From Rhodospirillales bacterium (lineage in GTDB: Bacteria; Pseudomonadota; Alphaproteobacteria; Rhodospirillales; WMHbin7), in NCBI GenBank assembly GCA_016215555.1, contig JACRJC010000020.1:1-35165 (forward strand): DNA of 35,165 nucleotides. The letters are read 5' to 3'. Below, piece after piece: positions 24,687 to 31,421 of this stretch. The first letter of the stretch is position 1. Each line of letters begins with the position of its first letter. Under the pieces are notes generated by a model. That model was given only the letters and a program-made list of their open reading frames with translations. It ran no database searches and was not told the DNA's origin. The position numbers were made by a program, and so were the translations under genes.

Positions 24687-24704
24687 GCGGTATTATAATA
24701 CCGC
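24687..24704. promoter_or_regulatory. Perfect 18-bp palindrome overlapping a TATAAT box
   Basis: GCGGTATTATAATACCGC is self-complementary over all 18 bases. It contains TATAAT (24694-24699) on the plus strand and, because it is symmetrical, also on the minus strand, in the divergent spacer between the small hypothetical gene and rplM. It could be an operator for a dimeric regulator overlapping promoters in both directions. The T run at 24711-24717 makes a terminator an alternative reading. Confidence 0.55.
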
Positions 24705-24775
24705 ATTCGTTTTTTTCAGCATTTTAGCGGCTCCGGCGTTGACTTATGCGTTCAAATCGCCATACTGCCGCTCCT

Positions 24776-24790
24776 TCGCCCCGTCGGGGG
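24776..24790 (+). promoter_or_regulatory. Short GC hairpin in the rplM leader
   Basis: GCCCC and GGGGC flank GTCG, forming a 5-bp stem about 25-40 bases before the rplM start. Ribosomal protein operons often carry autoregulatory leaders, and L13 leaders are known in some bacteria, but this hairpin matches none that I can identify. Confidence 0.25.
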
Positions 24791-24813
24791 CAACGATAAG
24801 AACGGAACTTCAG

Positions 24814-25278
24814 ATGAAAACCTATTCCGCCAAGCCTGCCGAGGTGGAGAAGAAGTGGGTGCTGATCGACGCCGACGGCCTGGTTCTGGGCCGCATGGCC
24901 AGCCTGATCGCCCTGCGTCTGCGCGGCAAGCACAAGCCCATCTTCACGCCCCATGTCGATTGCGGCGACAATGTCGTCGTCATCAATGCCGAGAAGATTA
25001 AGCTGACCGGTCGCAAGCTGACTTTGAAGCGCTTCTACTGGCATACCGGCCATCCCGGCGGCATCAAGGACCGCACCATGGGCCAGATCCTTTCCGGCAA
25101 GCATCCCGAGCGGGTGGTCGAAAAGGCGGTCGAGCGCATGCTGACCCGCAACAATCTGGGCCGCCAGCTCATGAAGAATCTGCGCGTCTATGTGGGGGCT
25201 GCGCATCCGCACGAGGCCCAGCAGCCCGAGAAGCTGGACATCGCCGCCATGAACCCGAAGAACAAGAGGAGCGCCTAA
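24814..25278 (+). CDS. rplM: 50S ribosomal protein L13
   Basis: 154 residues, a complete L13. The start [33 protein letters not shown] is the alphaproteobacterial form; GGAA is the ribosome site. Conserved blocks include YVNCGD-like [72 protein letters not shown]13 is an early-assembly protein of the large subunit. It is followed after three bases by rpsI, the near-universal partner. Confidence 0.97.
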   Translation: MKTYSAKPAEVEKKWVLIDADGLVLGRMASLIALRLRGKHKPIFTPHVDCGDNVVVINAEKIKLTGRKLTLKRFYWHTGHPGGIKDRTMGQILSGKHPERVVEKAVERMLTRNNLGRQLMKNLRVYVGAAHPHEAQQPEKLDIAAMNPKNKRSA

Positions 25279-25281
25279 CCG

Positions 25282-25758
25282 ATGGCCGAATCCCTTGAAA
25301 AGCTGTCCGAGATGATGGCCGCCAAGCCCGTTGCCGCCGCCAAGCCGGTTTACGAGCAGAAGCTGGACAAGCAAGGCCGCGCCTATGCCACCGGCAAGCG
25401 CAAGAACGCCGTCGCTCGCGTCTGGATCAAGCCCGGTTCGGGCAAGATCCTGGTCAACGACCGTGCCGTCGAGGTCTATTTCGCCCGTCCGGTGCTGCGC
25501 ATGCTGCTCAACCAGCCCTTCCTGGTCACCAACCGCGTCAATCAGTACGACGTGGTCTGCACGGTGGTCGGCGGCGGTCTGTCGGGCCAGGCCGGCGCCG
25601 TCCGTCACGGCATCTCGAAGGCCCTGACCGGTTTCGAGCCGGCTTTGCGTCCGGCCCTGAAGTCGGGCGGCTTCCTGACCCGTGACTCGCGCGTCGTCGA
25701 GCGCAAGAAGTTCGGCCGCGCCAAGGCGCGCCGCAGCTATCAGTTCTCGAAACGTTAA
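25282..25758 (+). CDS. rpsI: 30S ribosomal protein S9
   Basis: 158 residues. An alphaproteobacterial N-terminal extension of about 30 residues precedes the S9 core: [33 protein letters not shown], then [21 protein letters not shown] and the C-terminal tail [27 protein letters not shown], whose last Lys-Arg reaches into the P site of the ribosome. It is co-transcribed with rplM and ends before the terminator-like hairpin at 25785. Confidence 0.97.
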   Translation: MAESLEKLSEMMAAKPVAAAKPVYEQKLDKQGRAYATGKRKNAVARVWIKPGSGKILVNDRAVEVYFARPVLRMLLNQPFLVTNRVNQYDVVCTVVGGGLSGQAGAVRHGISKALTGFEPALRPALKSGGFLTRDSRVVERKKFGRAKARRSYQFSKR

Positions 25759-25784
25759 CGCCGGATCAAATCCTTGTTTGTTAC

Positions 25785-25815
25785 AAAGGGGCGTTCCGGC
25801 AAGGAGCGCCCCTTT
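25785..25815 (+). terminator. Hairpin terminator of the rplM-rpsI operon
   Basis: AAAGGGGCG-TTCC and GGAG-CGCCCCTTT form an almost perfect stem of about 13 bp with a small loop. The downstream sequence, CGTTCG, is only weakly T-rich. It lies 26 bases after the rpsI stop. Confidence 0.8.
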
Positions 25816-25831
25816 CGTTCGTGGGAGAGAC

Positions 25832-26875
25832 ATGATGAATGCCATCGACATCGCCATCCTGGGCGCCAGCGGCTATACGGGGGCCGAATTGGTGCGTTTC
25901 TTGGCCAACCATCCCCGGTTCAACATCGAGGCCCTGACCGCCGACCGCAAGGCGGGCCATTCGATGTCGGCCGTCTATCCGCAACTGGCGCATCTGAAAC
26001 TGCCGGAACTGGTCACCATCGAACAGGTGAACTGGGACGAGTTGGCGGCCTGTTTCTGCTGCCTGCCCCATGCCACCACGCAAGAGGTGCTGGCCAAGGT
26101 GCCGGCCCATGTGCGCATCGTCGATCTGTCGGCCGATTTTAGGCTCGAGGATGTGGCCGCCTATGCCAAATGGTACGGCCATGAGCATTTTGCTCCGGAT
26201 TTGCAGAAGGAAGCCGTCTATGGGCTGACCGAGATCAATCGCTCGGAAATCCAGGCCGCCCGGCTGGTCGCCAATCCCGGCTGCTATCCCACCTGCTCGC
26301 TGTTGCCGCTGATCCCGCTGGCCGAGGCTGGCCTGATCGAGGAAGACGACATCGTCATCGACGCCAAATCGGGCGTTTCGGGGGCGGGAAGGGCGGCCAA
26401 GGAAGGCTCGTTGTTCTGCGAAGTGACCGAGGGCATCCATCCTTACGGCGTGGCCGCGCATCGGCACGTGGCCGAGATCGACCAGGAACTGTCCAGAGCC
26501 GCCGGCCATGCGGTGACGGCCAGCTTCACGGCCCATCTGATGCCGATGAGCCGGGGCATGCTGGCTTCGATCTATGTGCGGACCAAGGATGGCGCCACGG
26601 CTGCCGATCTGCGGGATGTCCTCGAGAAAAGCTATGCGGATGAGCCCTTCGTGAAGATTCTGCCCCCGGGCGGCATTCCCCAGACCCGCCATGTGCGGGG
26701 CTCGAATCTGTGCGTGATCGGCCTGGCCGACGACCGGATTCAGGGCCGCGTGCTGATCTTCTCGGCCATCGACAATCTGGTCAAAGGCGCTTCGGGCCAG
26801 GCGCTTCAGAACATGAATCTGATGTTCGGCCTGTCCGAAACGATGGGACTCGATCTGGTGCCGATGTTCCCGTAA
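25832..26875 (+). CDS. argC: N-acetyl-gamma-glutamyl-phosphate reductase
   Basis: 347 residues from the ATG at 25832; the next codon, at 25835, fits the GGGAGAG ribosome site slightly better. It makes N-acetylglutamate semialdehyde with NADPH in arginine synthesis. The Rossmann motif ILGASGYTGAELVR is at the N-terminus, and the catalytic Cys is in NPGCYPT (about Cys151). DAKSGVSGAGR, with the family motif, and HRHVAEI follow. Length fits the long type I ArgC. The linkage rplM-rpsI-argC is widespread in alphaproteobacteria. A strong terminator-like hairpin separates it from rpsI. Confidence 0.96.
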   Translation: MMNAIDIAILGASGYTGAELVRFLANHPRFNIEALTADRKAGHSMSAVYPQLAHLKLPELVTIEQVNWDELAACFCCLPHATTQEVLAKVPAHVRIVDLSADFRLEDVAAYAKWYGHEHFAPDLQKEAVYGLTEINRSEIQAARLVANPGCYPTCSLLPLIPLAEAGLIEEDDIVIDAKSGVSGAGRAAKEGSLFCEVTEGIHPYGVAAHRHVAEIDQELSRAAGHAVTASFTAHLMPMSRGMLASIYVRTKDGATAADLRDVLEKSYADEPFVKILPPGGIPQTRHVRGSNLCVIGLADDRIQGRVLIFSAIDNLVKGASGQALQNMNLMFGLSETMGLDLVPMFP

Positions 26876-27010
26876 GCTTTCCAAACACGTCACCCCCGGG
26901 CCTCCGGGTCTGGCCACAGGCCAGCCCGGCGGTAAACTTGACGACCCGGGGGTCCACGTGGATGCCCGGATCAAGTCCGGGCATGACAAAATGGAAAAGG
27001 GGCGTTCCTT
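26876..27010. repeat. Palindromic repeats between argC and the carbonic anhydrase gene
   Basis: TGCCCGGA (26963-26970) and TCCGGGCA (26976-26983) form a perfect 8-bp stem, the common alphaproteobacterial CCCGGACTTGATCCGGG-type repeat. Upstream, GGCC-ACA-GGCC and CCCGGG/CCGGG pairs form further hairpins. The same core forms the ends of the elements at 29955, 32558 and 35025. Confidence 0.75.
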
Positions 27011-27541
27011 ATGCAAGGTCTGGTAATGCCCTTCAAGGGCCGTATGCCGAAGCTGGGGGCCGATGTCTTCATCGCTCCCACCGCCGCCGTCATCGGCGAT
27101 GTCGAGATCGGGGCCAATTCCAGCATCTGGTTCGGCGTCACCCTTCGCGGCGACGTCCATGAAATCCGCATCGGCGAAAACACCAACATCCAGGACGGAT
27201 CGGTGGTGCATGTGACCGGCGGCAAGTTCGGCACCTATATCGGCGCCAATGTCACCATCGGCCATAACGCCATCATCCATGCCTGTACCCTGGAAGACGG
27301 CGCCTTCGTCGGCATGGGGGCGATCATTCTGGATGGCGCGGTGGTCGAGGGCGGATCGATGGTGGCGGCAGGCGCCGTCGTCACTCCCGGCAAGCGCGTG
27401 AAGCGGGGCGAGATGTGGGCCGGCAGCCCGGCCAAGCTGCTGCGCACGATTTCGGAAGACGAGATCAAGGGTTTCGCCTGGTCGGCCCCGCATTATGTGG
27501 AACTGGCCGGCGACTATCTGGCCCAGGCGAAGACGAGATAG
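27011..27541 (+). CDS. Gamma-class carbonic anhydrase family protein
   Basis: 176 residues folding as a left-handed parallel beta helix of hexapeptide repeats (for example IGDVEIGANSSIWFGVTLRGD, IRIGENTNIQDGSVVH). The putative zinc ligands are His67 (GSVVHV), His85 (IGHNA) and His90 (IIHAC), spaced as in gamma-CA/YrdA/CaiE proteins. Some members are active carbonic anhydrases and others are not. It sits in a string of plus-strand genes with the 82-residue gene beginning four bases after its stop. Confidence 0.88.
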   Translation: MQGLVMPFKGRMPKLGADVFIAPTAAVIGDVEIGANSSIWFGVTLRGDVHEIRIGENTNIQDGSVVHVTGGKFGTYIGANVTIGHNAIIHACTLEDGAFVGMGAIILDGAVVEGGSMVAAGAVVTPGKRVKRGEMWAGSPAKLLRTISEDEIKGFAWSAPHYVELAGDYLAQAKTR

Positions 27542-27544
27542 GCC

Positions 27545-27793
27545 ATGGCGAGGTGGATCGCCAATTACATGATCGCCACCGAAGACGGCGGCATGCGTTC
27601 GACCACGCGCTTCATCGAGGCCGAAAGCCAGGCCGAGGCCAGGCTGCTGGCCGGCGGGTTGGGGCCGGATGATGTGGAATTCATGGTCACGGTCAGCCTT
27701 CATTCCGACGAAGCCTATCTGGGCCAGACCAAGGTCCAGGCCACCGGCAAGGCCAAGGGCATCGCCCGGCGCTTGAAATCGACGGAGGATTAG
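27545..27793 (+). CDS. Conserved-looking hypothetical protein, 82 residues
   Basis: A soluble, mixed-charge protein (RWIANYMIATEDGGMRSTTRFIEAESQAEARLLAGGLGPDDVEFMVTVSL) with a helix and strands by eye and no membrane segment or signal. No family recognised. Its start is three bases after the carbonic anhydrase stop, so it is very likely co-transcribed and may be translationally linked. Confidence 0.65.
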   Translation: MARWIANYMIATEDGGMRSTTRFIEAESQAEARLLAGGLGPDDVEFMVTVSLHSDEAYLGQTKVQATGKAKGIARRLKSTED

Positions 27794-27819
27794 AAGATGT
27801 CGCTCCTGGATTTGACGCC

Positions 27820-28839
27820 ATGATGGAACGCATCGAGCGGCGCACTCAGGAAATCATGGCGGCGGCGCGTCAGGCCTTGCAGGCGGCCAGGCCCTTGCGC
27901 ATGTATCTGCGCCTCGAGCCCGAGGTCGAACGGCTGGGCTATGTCGCCAAACCCTTCGACATGCCCGCCGACGTAGTGCCGGTTGACGATCCCCAGGCGC
28001 CTGCCGATCTGGCGCTGTTCACCCAGCATGGGCTGGATGTCGGTCCCGCCATCTGGAAATGGCGGCTTGGCCACCCGGGGGGACTGGTGCTGCTGTGGCT
28101 GTGGGACAATCATCTCGGCCAATTGCACAATCTGCACAGCGCCCTGGCCGCCGACATCGTCTTTCCCAGCCATGCCTATGTTTGCTCCTATCTGCGCAAT
28201 CCGCTGTCGATTCTGGGGCCGCATCTGCCGGCCTGCTGCGCCCAATGGCGGGGCGGCTGGCGGGAACCGGCAAGACGCTCGGATCGCCTGATGGCCCATT
28301 ATGTCGATTATCCCTGGGCGGCGCGGACAAGCTTGCTGGCGCAACTGGCCGAAGCAAGCGATTGGGCCGATGTGCGCCGGCTGCCGCCCGAGGACAAGCA
28401 CGGTTATTTCGGACAGACGCCGGAGCAGCGCCTGCAGGAATGGCTGGATCATAAAGTGTCGCTGGTGCTGCCCGTCGATCGCGACCTCTCCACCCGCTTC
28501 TTCGACGCTTTCTATGCGGGACAGGTGCCATTGCTGGCCGGGGATTTTCCCGACCTCGCCAGCGTCGTGAGCGAAAGCGAGCAGGAAAGACTGGGCATCG
28601 TCCATGTGCCCGAGATGACGCTTGCCTCCGTCCGCGAAGGCTATGCCAGGGCCCTGGCCCGCTTCGACGAAGACGGAGAGGGGGGAATCATGGAGCGCTC
28701 TTCATTCGTTGCCCGGGAACATAGCTTCGAGCGGCGATTGAGCAAGGCCTTGGACACAGCGCTTAATCTCGTCAAGGGCCGCCACGAAATCGATTTTGCC
28801 GTTGCGCCCGCATCCAGCGGGTTTAAACTGAATGGGTAA
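27820..28839 (+). CDS. Glycosyltransferase-like protein (exostosin/CgeB-like C-terminus)
   Basis: 339 residues. The N-terminal half is not recognised. The C-terminal region, EWLDHKVSLVLPVDRDLSTRFFDAFYAGQVPLLAGDFPDLASVV, resembles the region of exostosin/GT1-like and CgeB proteins where an acidic/Arg loop and a Gly-x-x-Pro-(L/V)-x-x-x-D block bind sugar nucleotide, followed by ARSSFVAREHSFERRLSKALD. No membrane segment. The start ATG at 27820 lies in ATGATG and has only a poor ribosome site; upstream an 8-codon frame (27797-27823) with GGAGG ends in a TGA overlapping it, so start by coupling is possible. Confidence 0.5.
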   Translation: MMERIERRTQEIMAAARQALQAARPLRMYLRLEPEVERLGYVAKPFDMPADVVPVDDPQAPADLALFTQHGLDVGPAIWKWRLGHPGGLVLLWLWDNHLGQLHNLHSALAADIVFPSHAYVCSYLRNPLSILGPHLPACCAQWRGGWREPARRSDRLMAHYVDYPWAARTSLLAQLAEASDWADVRRLPPEDKHGYFGQTPEQRLQEWLDHKVSLVLPVDRDLSTRFFDAFYAGQVPLLAGDFPDLASVVSESEQERLGIVHVPEMTLASVREGYARALARFDEDGEGGIMERSSFVAREHSFERRLSKALDTALNLVKGRHEIDFAVAPASSGFKLNG

Positions 28840-28858
28840 TTTTTTTCTGGAAAGTTTC

Positions 28859-29317
28859 ATGCTGATTCTCGCCCTTGCCCTGCATCTGCTGGCGGCCATC
28901 GTCTGGGTGGGCGGCATGTTCTTTGCCCATGTCATTCTGCGCCCGGCCATGGCGCCGATGCCGCCCGCCGAGCGCATGGCGCTGCGCGGGCGCTTGCTGC
29001 CGCGCTTCTTCGCCGTCGTCTGGGTGGCGGTGATCGTGCTGTTCGTGACCGGCTATGGCGTTCTGTATTTCGGCTATGAGGGGTTGGATGGCGCCGGCCT
29101 GCATGTCCGCCTGATGGAAGGCATCGGCCTGTTCATGATGCTGCTGTTCGGCTGGATGTATTTTCGTCCCTTCAAGCTGTTCATGCAGGCATTGAAGGAC
29201 GATGACGGCCAGGCCGCCGCCTTCGAGTTCGAGCGCATCCGCCGCGTGGTTGCGCTCAATCTGGTGTTGGGCCTGATCGTCTCGGCCTTGGCGGGCACCG
29301 GCAATTTCTGGGGATGA
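28859..29317 (+). CDS. CopD-family integral membrane protein
   Basis: 152 residues with four membrane helices. The start LILALALHLLAAIVWVGGMFFAHVILRPAM has the H-x-x-x-x-x-W-x-G-G pattern of CopD/YebZ-like proteins, and RGRLLPRFFAVVWVAVIVLFVTGYGVL continues the match. GGAAAG lies four bases before the ATG at 28859; an upstream ATG at 28832 overlaps the previous gene and has no ribosome site. CopD proteins take part in copper uptake, but many short relatives are of unknown role. No copper gene is nearby. Confidence 0.72.
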   Translation: MLILALALHLLAAIVWVGGMFFAHVILRPAMAPMPPAERMALRGRLLPRFFAVVWVAVIVLFVTGYGVLYFGYEGLDGAGLHVRLMEGIGLFMMLLFGWMYFRPFKLFMQALKDDDGQAAAFEFERIRRVVALNLVLGLIVSALAGTGNFWG

Positions 29318-29324
29318 AGAACAG

Positions 29325-29942
29325 ATGAGCGATGGCGAGCGCAAGGTCGAGGTCGTCGAGAAGGTCGCGGCCTTTCAGGGCTATTTTCGCATCGACCGCT
29401 ATCGACTGCGCCACACTTTGTTCGCGGGCGGGTTTAGCGGCGTCATGATCCGCGAATTGTTCGAGCGCGGCCATGCCGTGGGTTTGCTGCCCTATGATCC
29501 CGTCAACGACGCCGTGGTGCTGATCGAGCAGTTCCGCATCGGCGCCTATGCGGCCGGCTGGCAGCCCTGGATGCTGGAAATCGTCGCCGGCATCATCGAG
29601 GAAGGCGAAAGCCATGCCGATGTCGCCAGGCGCGAGACCAAGGAAGAAGCGGGCTTGGCCGTCGCCGATCTGGTGCCCATCCATCATTATCTGGTCAGCC
29701 CGGGCGGCTCCACGGAAAGCTGCGCCATCTATTGTGGGCGCGTCGATTCGACCGGGGCCGGGGGCATCCATGGGTTGGGCGCCGAGCATGAGGACATCCG
29801 CGTGCTGGCGATGAGCGCCGACGAGGCGATCGCCAAGCTCGATAGCGGGCAGATACTGAACGCGGCGGCGGTCGTCGCCCTGCAATGGCTGGCGCTTAAG
29901 CGTCCGGAACTGCGCCGGCGCTGGTTAAGCTGCGGCTGCTGA
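29325..29942 (+). CDS. nudF: ADP-ribose pyrophosphatase (Nudix)
   Basis: 205 residues. The Nudix box lies at 89-111 (GIIEEGESHADVARRETKEEAGL), matching G-x5-E-x7-REUxEExGU exactly. The upstream segment VLIEQFRIGAYAAGWQPWMLEIVAG and downstream YLVSPGGSTESCAIYCGRVD are those of the NudF/TrgB group, which hydrolyse ADP-ribose to AMP and ribose 5-phosphate. It begins seven bases after the CopD-like gene. The C-terminal CGC is unusual but short. Confidence 0.92.
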   Translation: MSDGERKVEVVEKVAAFQGYFRIDRYRLRHTLFAGGFSGVMIRELFERGHAVGLLPYDPVNDAVVLIEQFRIGAYAAGWQPWMLEIVAGIIEEGESHADVARRETKEEAGLAVADLVPIHHYLVSPGGSTESCAIYCGRVDSTGAGGIHGLGAEHEDIRVLAMSADEAIAKLDSGQILNAAAVVALQWLALKRPELRRRWLSCGC

Positions 29943-29954
29943 GTCTTCGTTGCC

Positions 29955-30258
29955 GCCATGCCCGGACTTGATCCACTTCTGTCCGGTTGAAATTTGGCGA
30001 TGAGAGAAATTCTCTTTAGAATTGCGGAGCAAAACGAGCCGATGATTCTTTGGACTTGAAATACACCCCTCATCCTGAGGAGGGCCGTAGGCCCGTCTCG
30101 AAGGATGAGGAAGCCGCGAAGCAACGGTTCCGAATAGCAGGATCCCCACATTTTCCAGTTCTTCGCCGCATCCTTCGAGACGCTTCGCTCCTCAGGATGA
30201 GGCGAAGAAAGCGACGGAGGAATTTAACCGGACAGCCGGGGTCAGGACCGGCCATGAC
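29955..30258. mobile_element. MITE-like element A
   Basis: About 304 bp with inverted ends of about 38-40 bp: left 29955-29994, right 30221-30258. Both contain the block CTGTCCGGTT next to a CATGCCCGG-type tip. The interior holds a second pair of inverted sequences, CTCATCCTGAGGAG...CTCGAAGGATGAGG (30069-30110) and its mirror (30168-30202). No coding frame. It is colinear with element C at the window end over 140 bp. Confidence 0.7.
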
Positions 30259-30281
30259 AAAAATTCAAGAAGTAAAATTTC

Positions 30282-31121
30282 TTAAGCCACCAAGAACTTA
30301 GGCCGGTCGGGGCGGTAGCGCACGGTGGCGTCCTGTTCGAAATCGACGATCAGGCGTTTCAAGGTGCGCTTTCTTTCGATGGCGCTTTCGATGTCGCGGG
30401 TGGTGATTTTCGAAGTGGCGACCTGCCTGGCCTCGACCATGCTGCGCACGGTTTCCAGGAAGACGGTGGTGTTGTGGCCCTCGACATAATGGGCCGCCAG
30501 TTCCAGCAAGGTGCCGAAATTGACGCTTTTGTCCTTGTTGGGCACTGTGAAGGAAAAGGCGCTTTCGCCATTCTTCGCGCGCATCTGCACGGCGCAGCGA
30601 AAACCATTGTCGTCCAGGGTCGTCACCACGGCGGCCTTGCTGGCGTGCAGGATCTTCACGTCGCGTTCGTCGCCGCCCATGTCGGCGGCGGCCGATTTCA
30701 GAACGATCTCGTCGATATTGCCGCCATTGCCGGCGGCCTGGCGTTCCAGCACTTCGATATGCGGGCAGGGGGCGGGCAGGAACAGAGCGGCGCCGTTGCC
30801 GAACACGGCCCCCCAACTGTCATTGTCCGGCTTGGCGCCGTGCAGCAGGGTGGCGCTGTGCCAGATGCGTCGCCAATCGACGGGATGTTCGCGGTCAAGC
30901 AGGCTGGAACTGCGCCGGGCCTCGGCGATGATCATGCTGGCGAAACGCAGCGTGTCGGGAAGATTGCGGCCGCGCACGACCATGATCTCGCGGCGCAGCT
31001 TGTTGCCCAGGGGCAGCAGGATGCGATTGCTTTTGACGGTCGCCAAAACCTCTTCCTGCCCATCTTGGCGGGCAATGATGACCGTCTTCTCTCGAAAGAG
31101 CGTGATGCTGACCGAAGCCAT
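30282..31121 (-). CDS. Hypothetical protein, 279 residues
   Basis: A soluble protein without signal or membrane segments that I do not recognise. It starts MASVSITLFREKTVIIARQDGQEE with AGGGGAA close before the ATG, and has VRGRNLPDTLRFASMIIAEARRSSSLL, NIDEIVLKSAAADMGGDERDVKIL and NTTVFLETVRSMVEARQVATSKITTRDIESAIERKRTLKRLIVDFE, the last being a long basic/acidic helical tail. Codon use is like its neighbours, and the gene is isolated between element A and an AT-rich spacer with DnaA boxes, from which it diverges opposite cysK. Its promoter must lie in that spacer, so it may be subject to DnaA-dependent control. Confidence 0.75.
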   Translation of the reverse strand: MASVSITLFREKTVIIARQDGQEEVLATVKSNRILLPLGNKLRREIMVVRGRNLPDTLRFASMIIAEARRSSSLLDREHPVDWRRIWHSATLLHGAKPDNDSWGAVFGNGAALFLPAPCPHIEVLERQAAGNGGNIDEIVLKSAAADMGGDERDVKILHASKAAVVTTLDDNGFRCAVQMRAKNGESAFSFTVPNKDKSVNFGTLLELAAHYVEGHNTTVFLETVRSMVEARQVATSKITTRDIESAIERKRTLKRLIVDFEQDATVRYRPDRPKFLVA

Positions 31122-31173
31122 ATTCCCCTGACATCACTCTTAAAAAGAAACCACTGTCCTATAATTACATAAC

Positions 31174-31182
31174 TTATCCACA
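31174..31182 (+). promoter_or_regulatory. DnaA box 1
   Basis: TTATCCACA, a perfect match to the high-affinity DnaA box consensus. Confidence 0.8.
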
Positions 31183-31197
31183 GAACGCAACATAATG

Positions 31198-31206
31198 TGT
31201 GGATAA
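31198..31206 (-). promoter_or_regulatory. DnaA box 2
   Basis: TGTGGATAA, a perfect inverted DnaA box, 15 bases from box 1. Confidence 0.8.
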
Positions 31207-31247
31207 AATTATAAAATCACAATAAGCGGTCAATTTTCAATCGTTTT

Positions 31248-31256
31248 TCATCCACA
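31248..31256 (+). promoter_or_regulatory. DnaA box 3 (near match)
   Basis: TCATCCACA differs from the consensus at one position and follows a T run. Together with boxes 1 and 2 it gives three sites within 83 bp. Confidence 0.5.
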
Positions 31257-31297
31257 CAAGCCAATAGCGAAAGCAACATAGAATGAACGGAAAGAGG

Positions 31298-31312
31298 TTA
31301 GGAAATGGTTAA
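31298..31312 (+). promoter_or_regulatory. CtrA-like half-degenerate site
   Basis: TTAG (31298-31301), seven bases, TTAA (31309-31312), one mismatch from TTAA-N7-TTAA. Confidence 0.35.
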
Positions 31313-31421
31313 AGGTTTGGTTTTCGTCGTCATTTTGGTCTTGACAGAAAGGGCCTTGAAAGCAGGCCCGCGTATTATTACACTCACAAATGTATAAACG
31401 TAGAAAAATAACAGGTGATTT

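Larger units (their letters stand above)
31122..31421. promoter_or_regulatory. AT-rich divergent spacer, 300 bp
   Basis: The spacer between the unknown gene (-) and cysK (+) is strikingly AT-rich for this window. It holds the DnaA boxes (31174-31256), a TATAAT at 31160-31165, a CtrA-like TTAG-N7-TTAA at 31298-31312 and a GGGCCT/AGGCCC hairpin (31351-31369) beside TTGACA (31341-31346). No coding frame is supported. Confidence 0.7.

Noticed and set aside
24687..24717. Rho-independent terminator at the 18-bp palindrome
   Set aside because: A stem of 7 bp with a TATA loop is possible, but the T run begins several bases later and no plus-strand gene ends upstream; an operator fits better.
25781..27703. 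640-codon minus-strand open frame across argC and the carbonic anhydrase gene
   Set aside because: Antisense to two well-supported genes; low-complexity composition and no start signal.
29955..30258. Small protein genes inside the repeat elements
   Set aside because: Open frames there arise from palindromic repeats, with no ribosome site; similar frames recur in each copy only because the DNA repeats.
31341..31378. TTGACA and TATTAT as a cysK promoter
   Set aside because: The spacing is 26 bases, too long for sigma-70. A GGGCCT/AGGCCC hairpin lies between, so an unusual regulator is possible, but no promoter was called.
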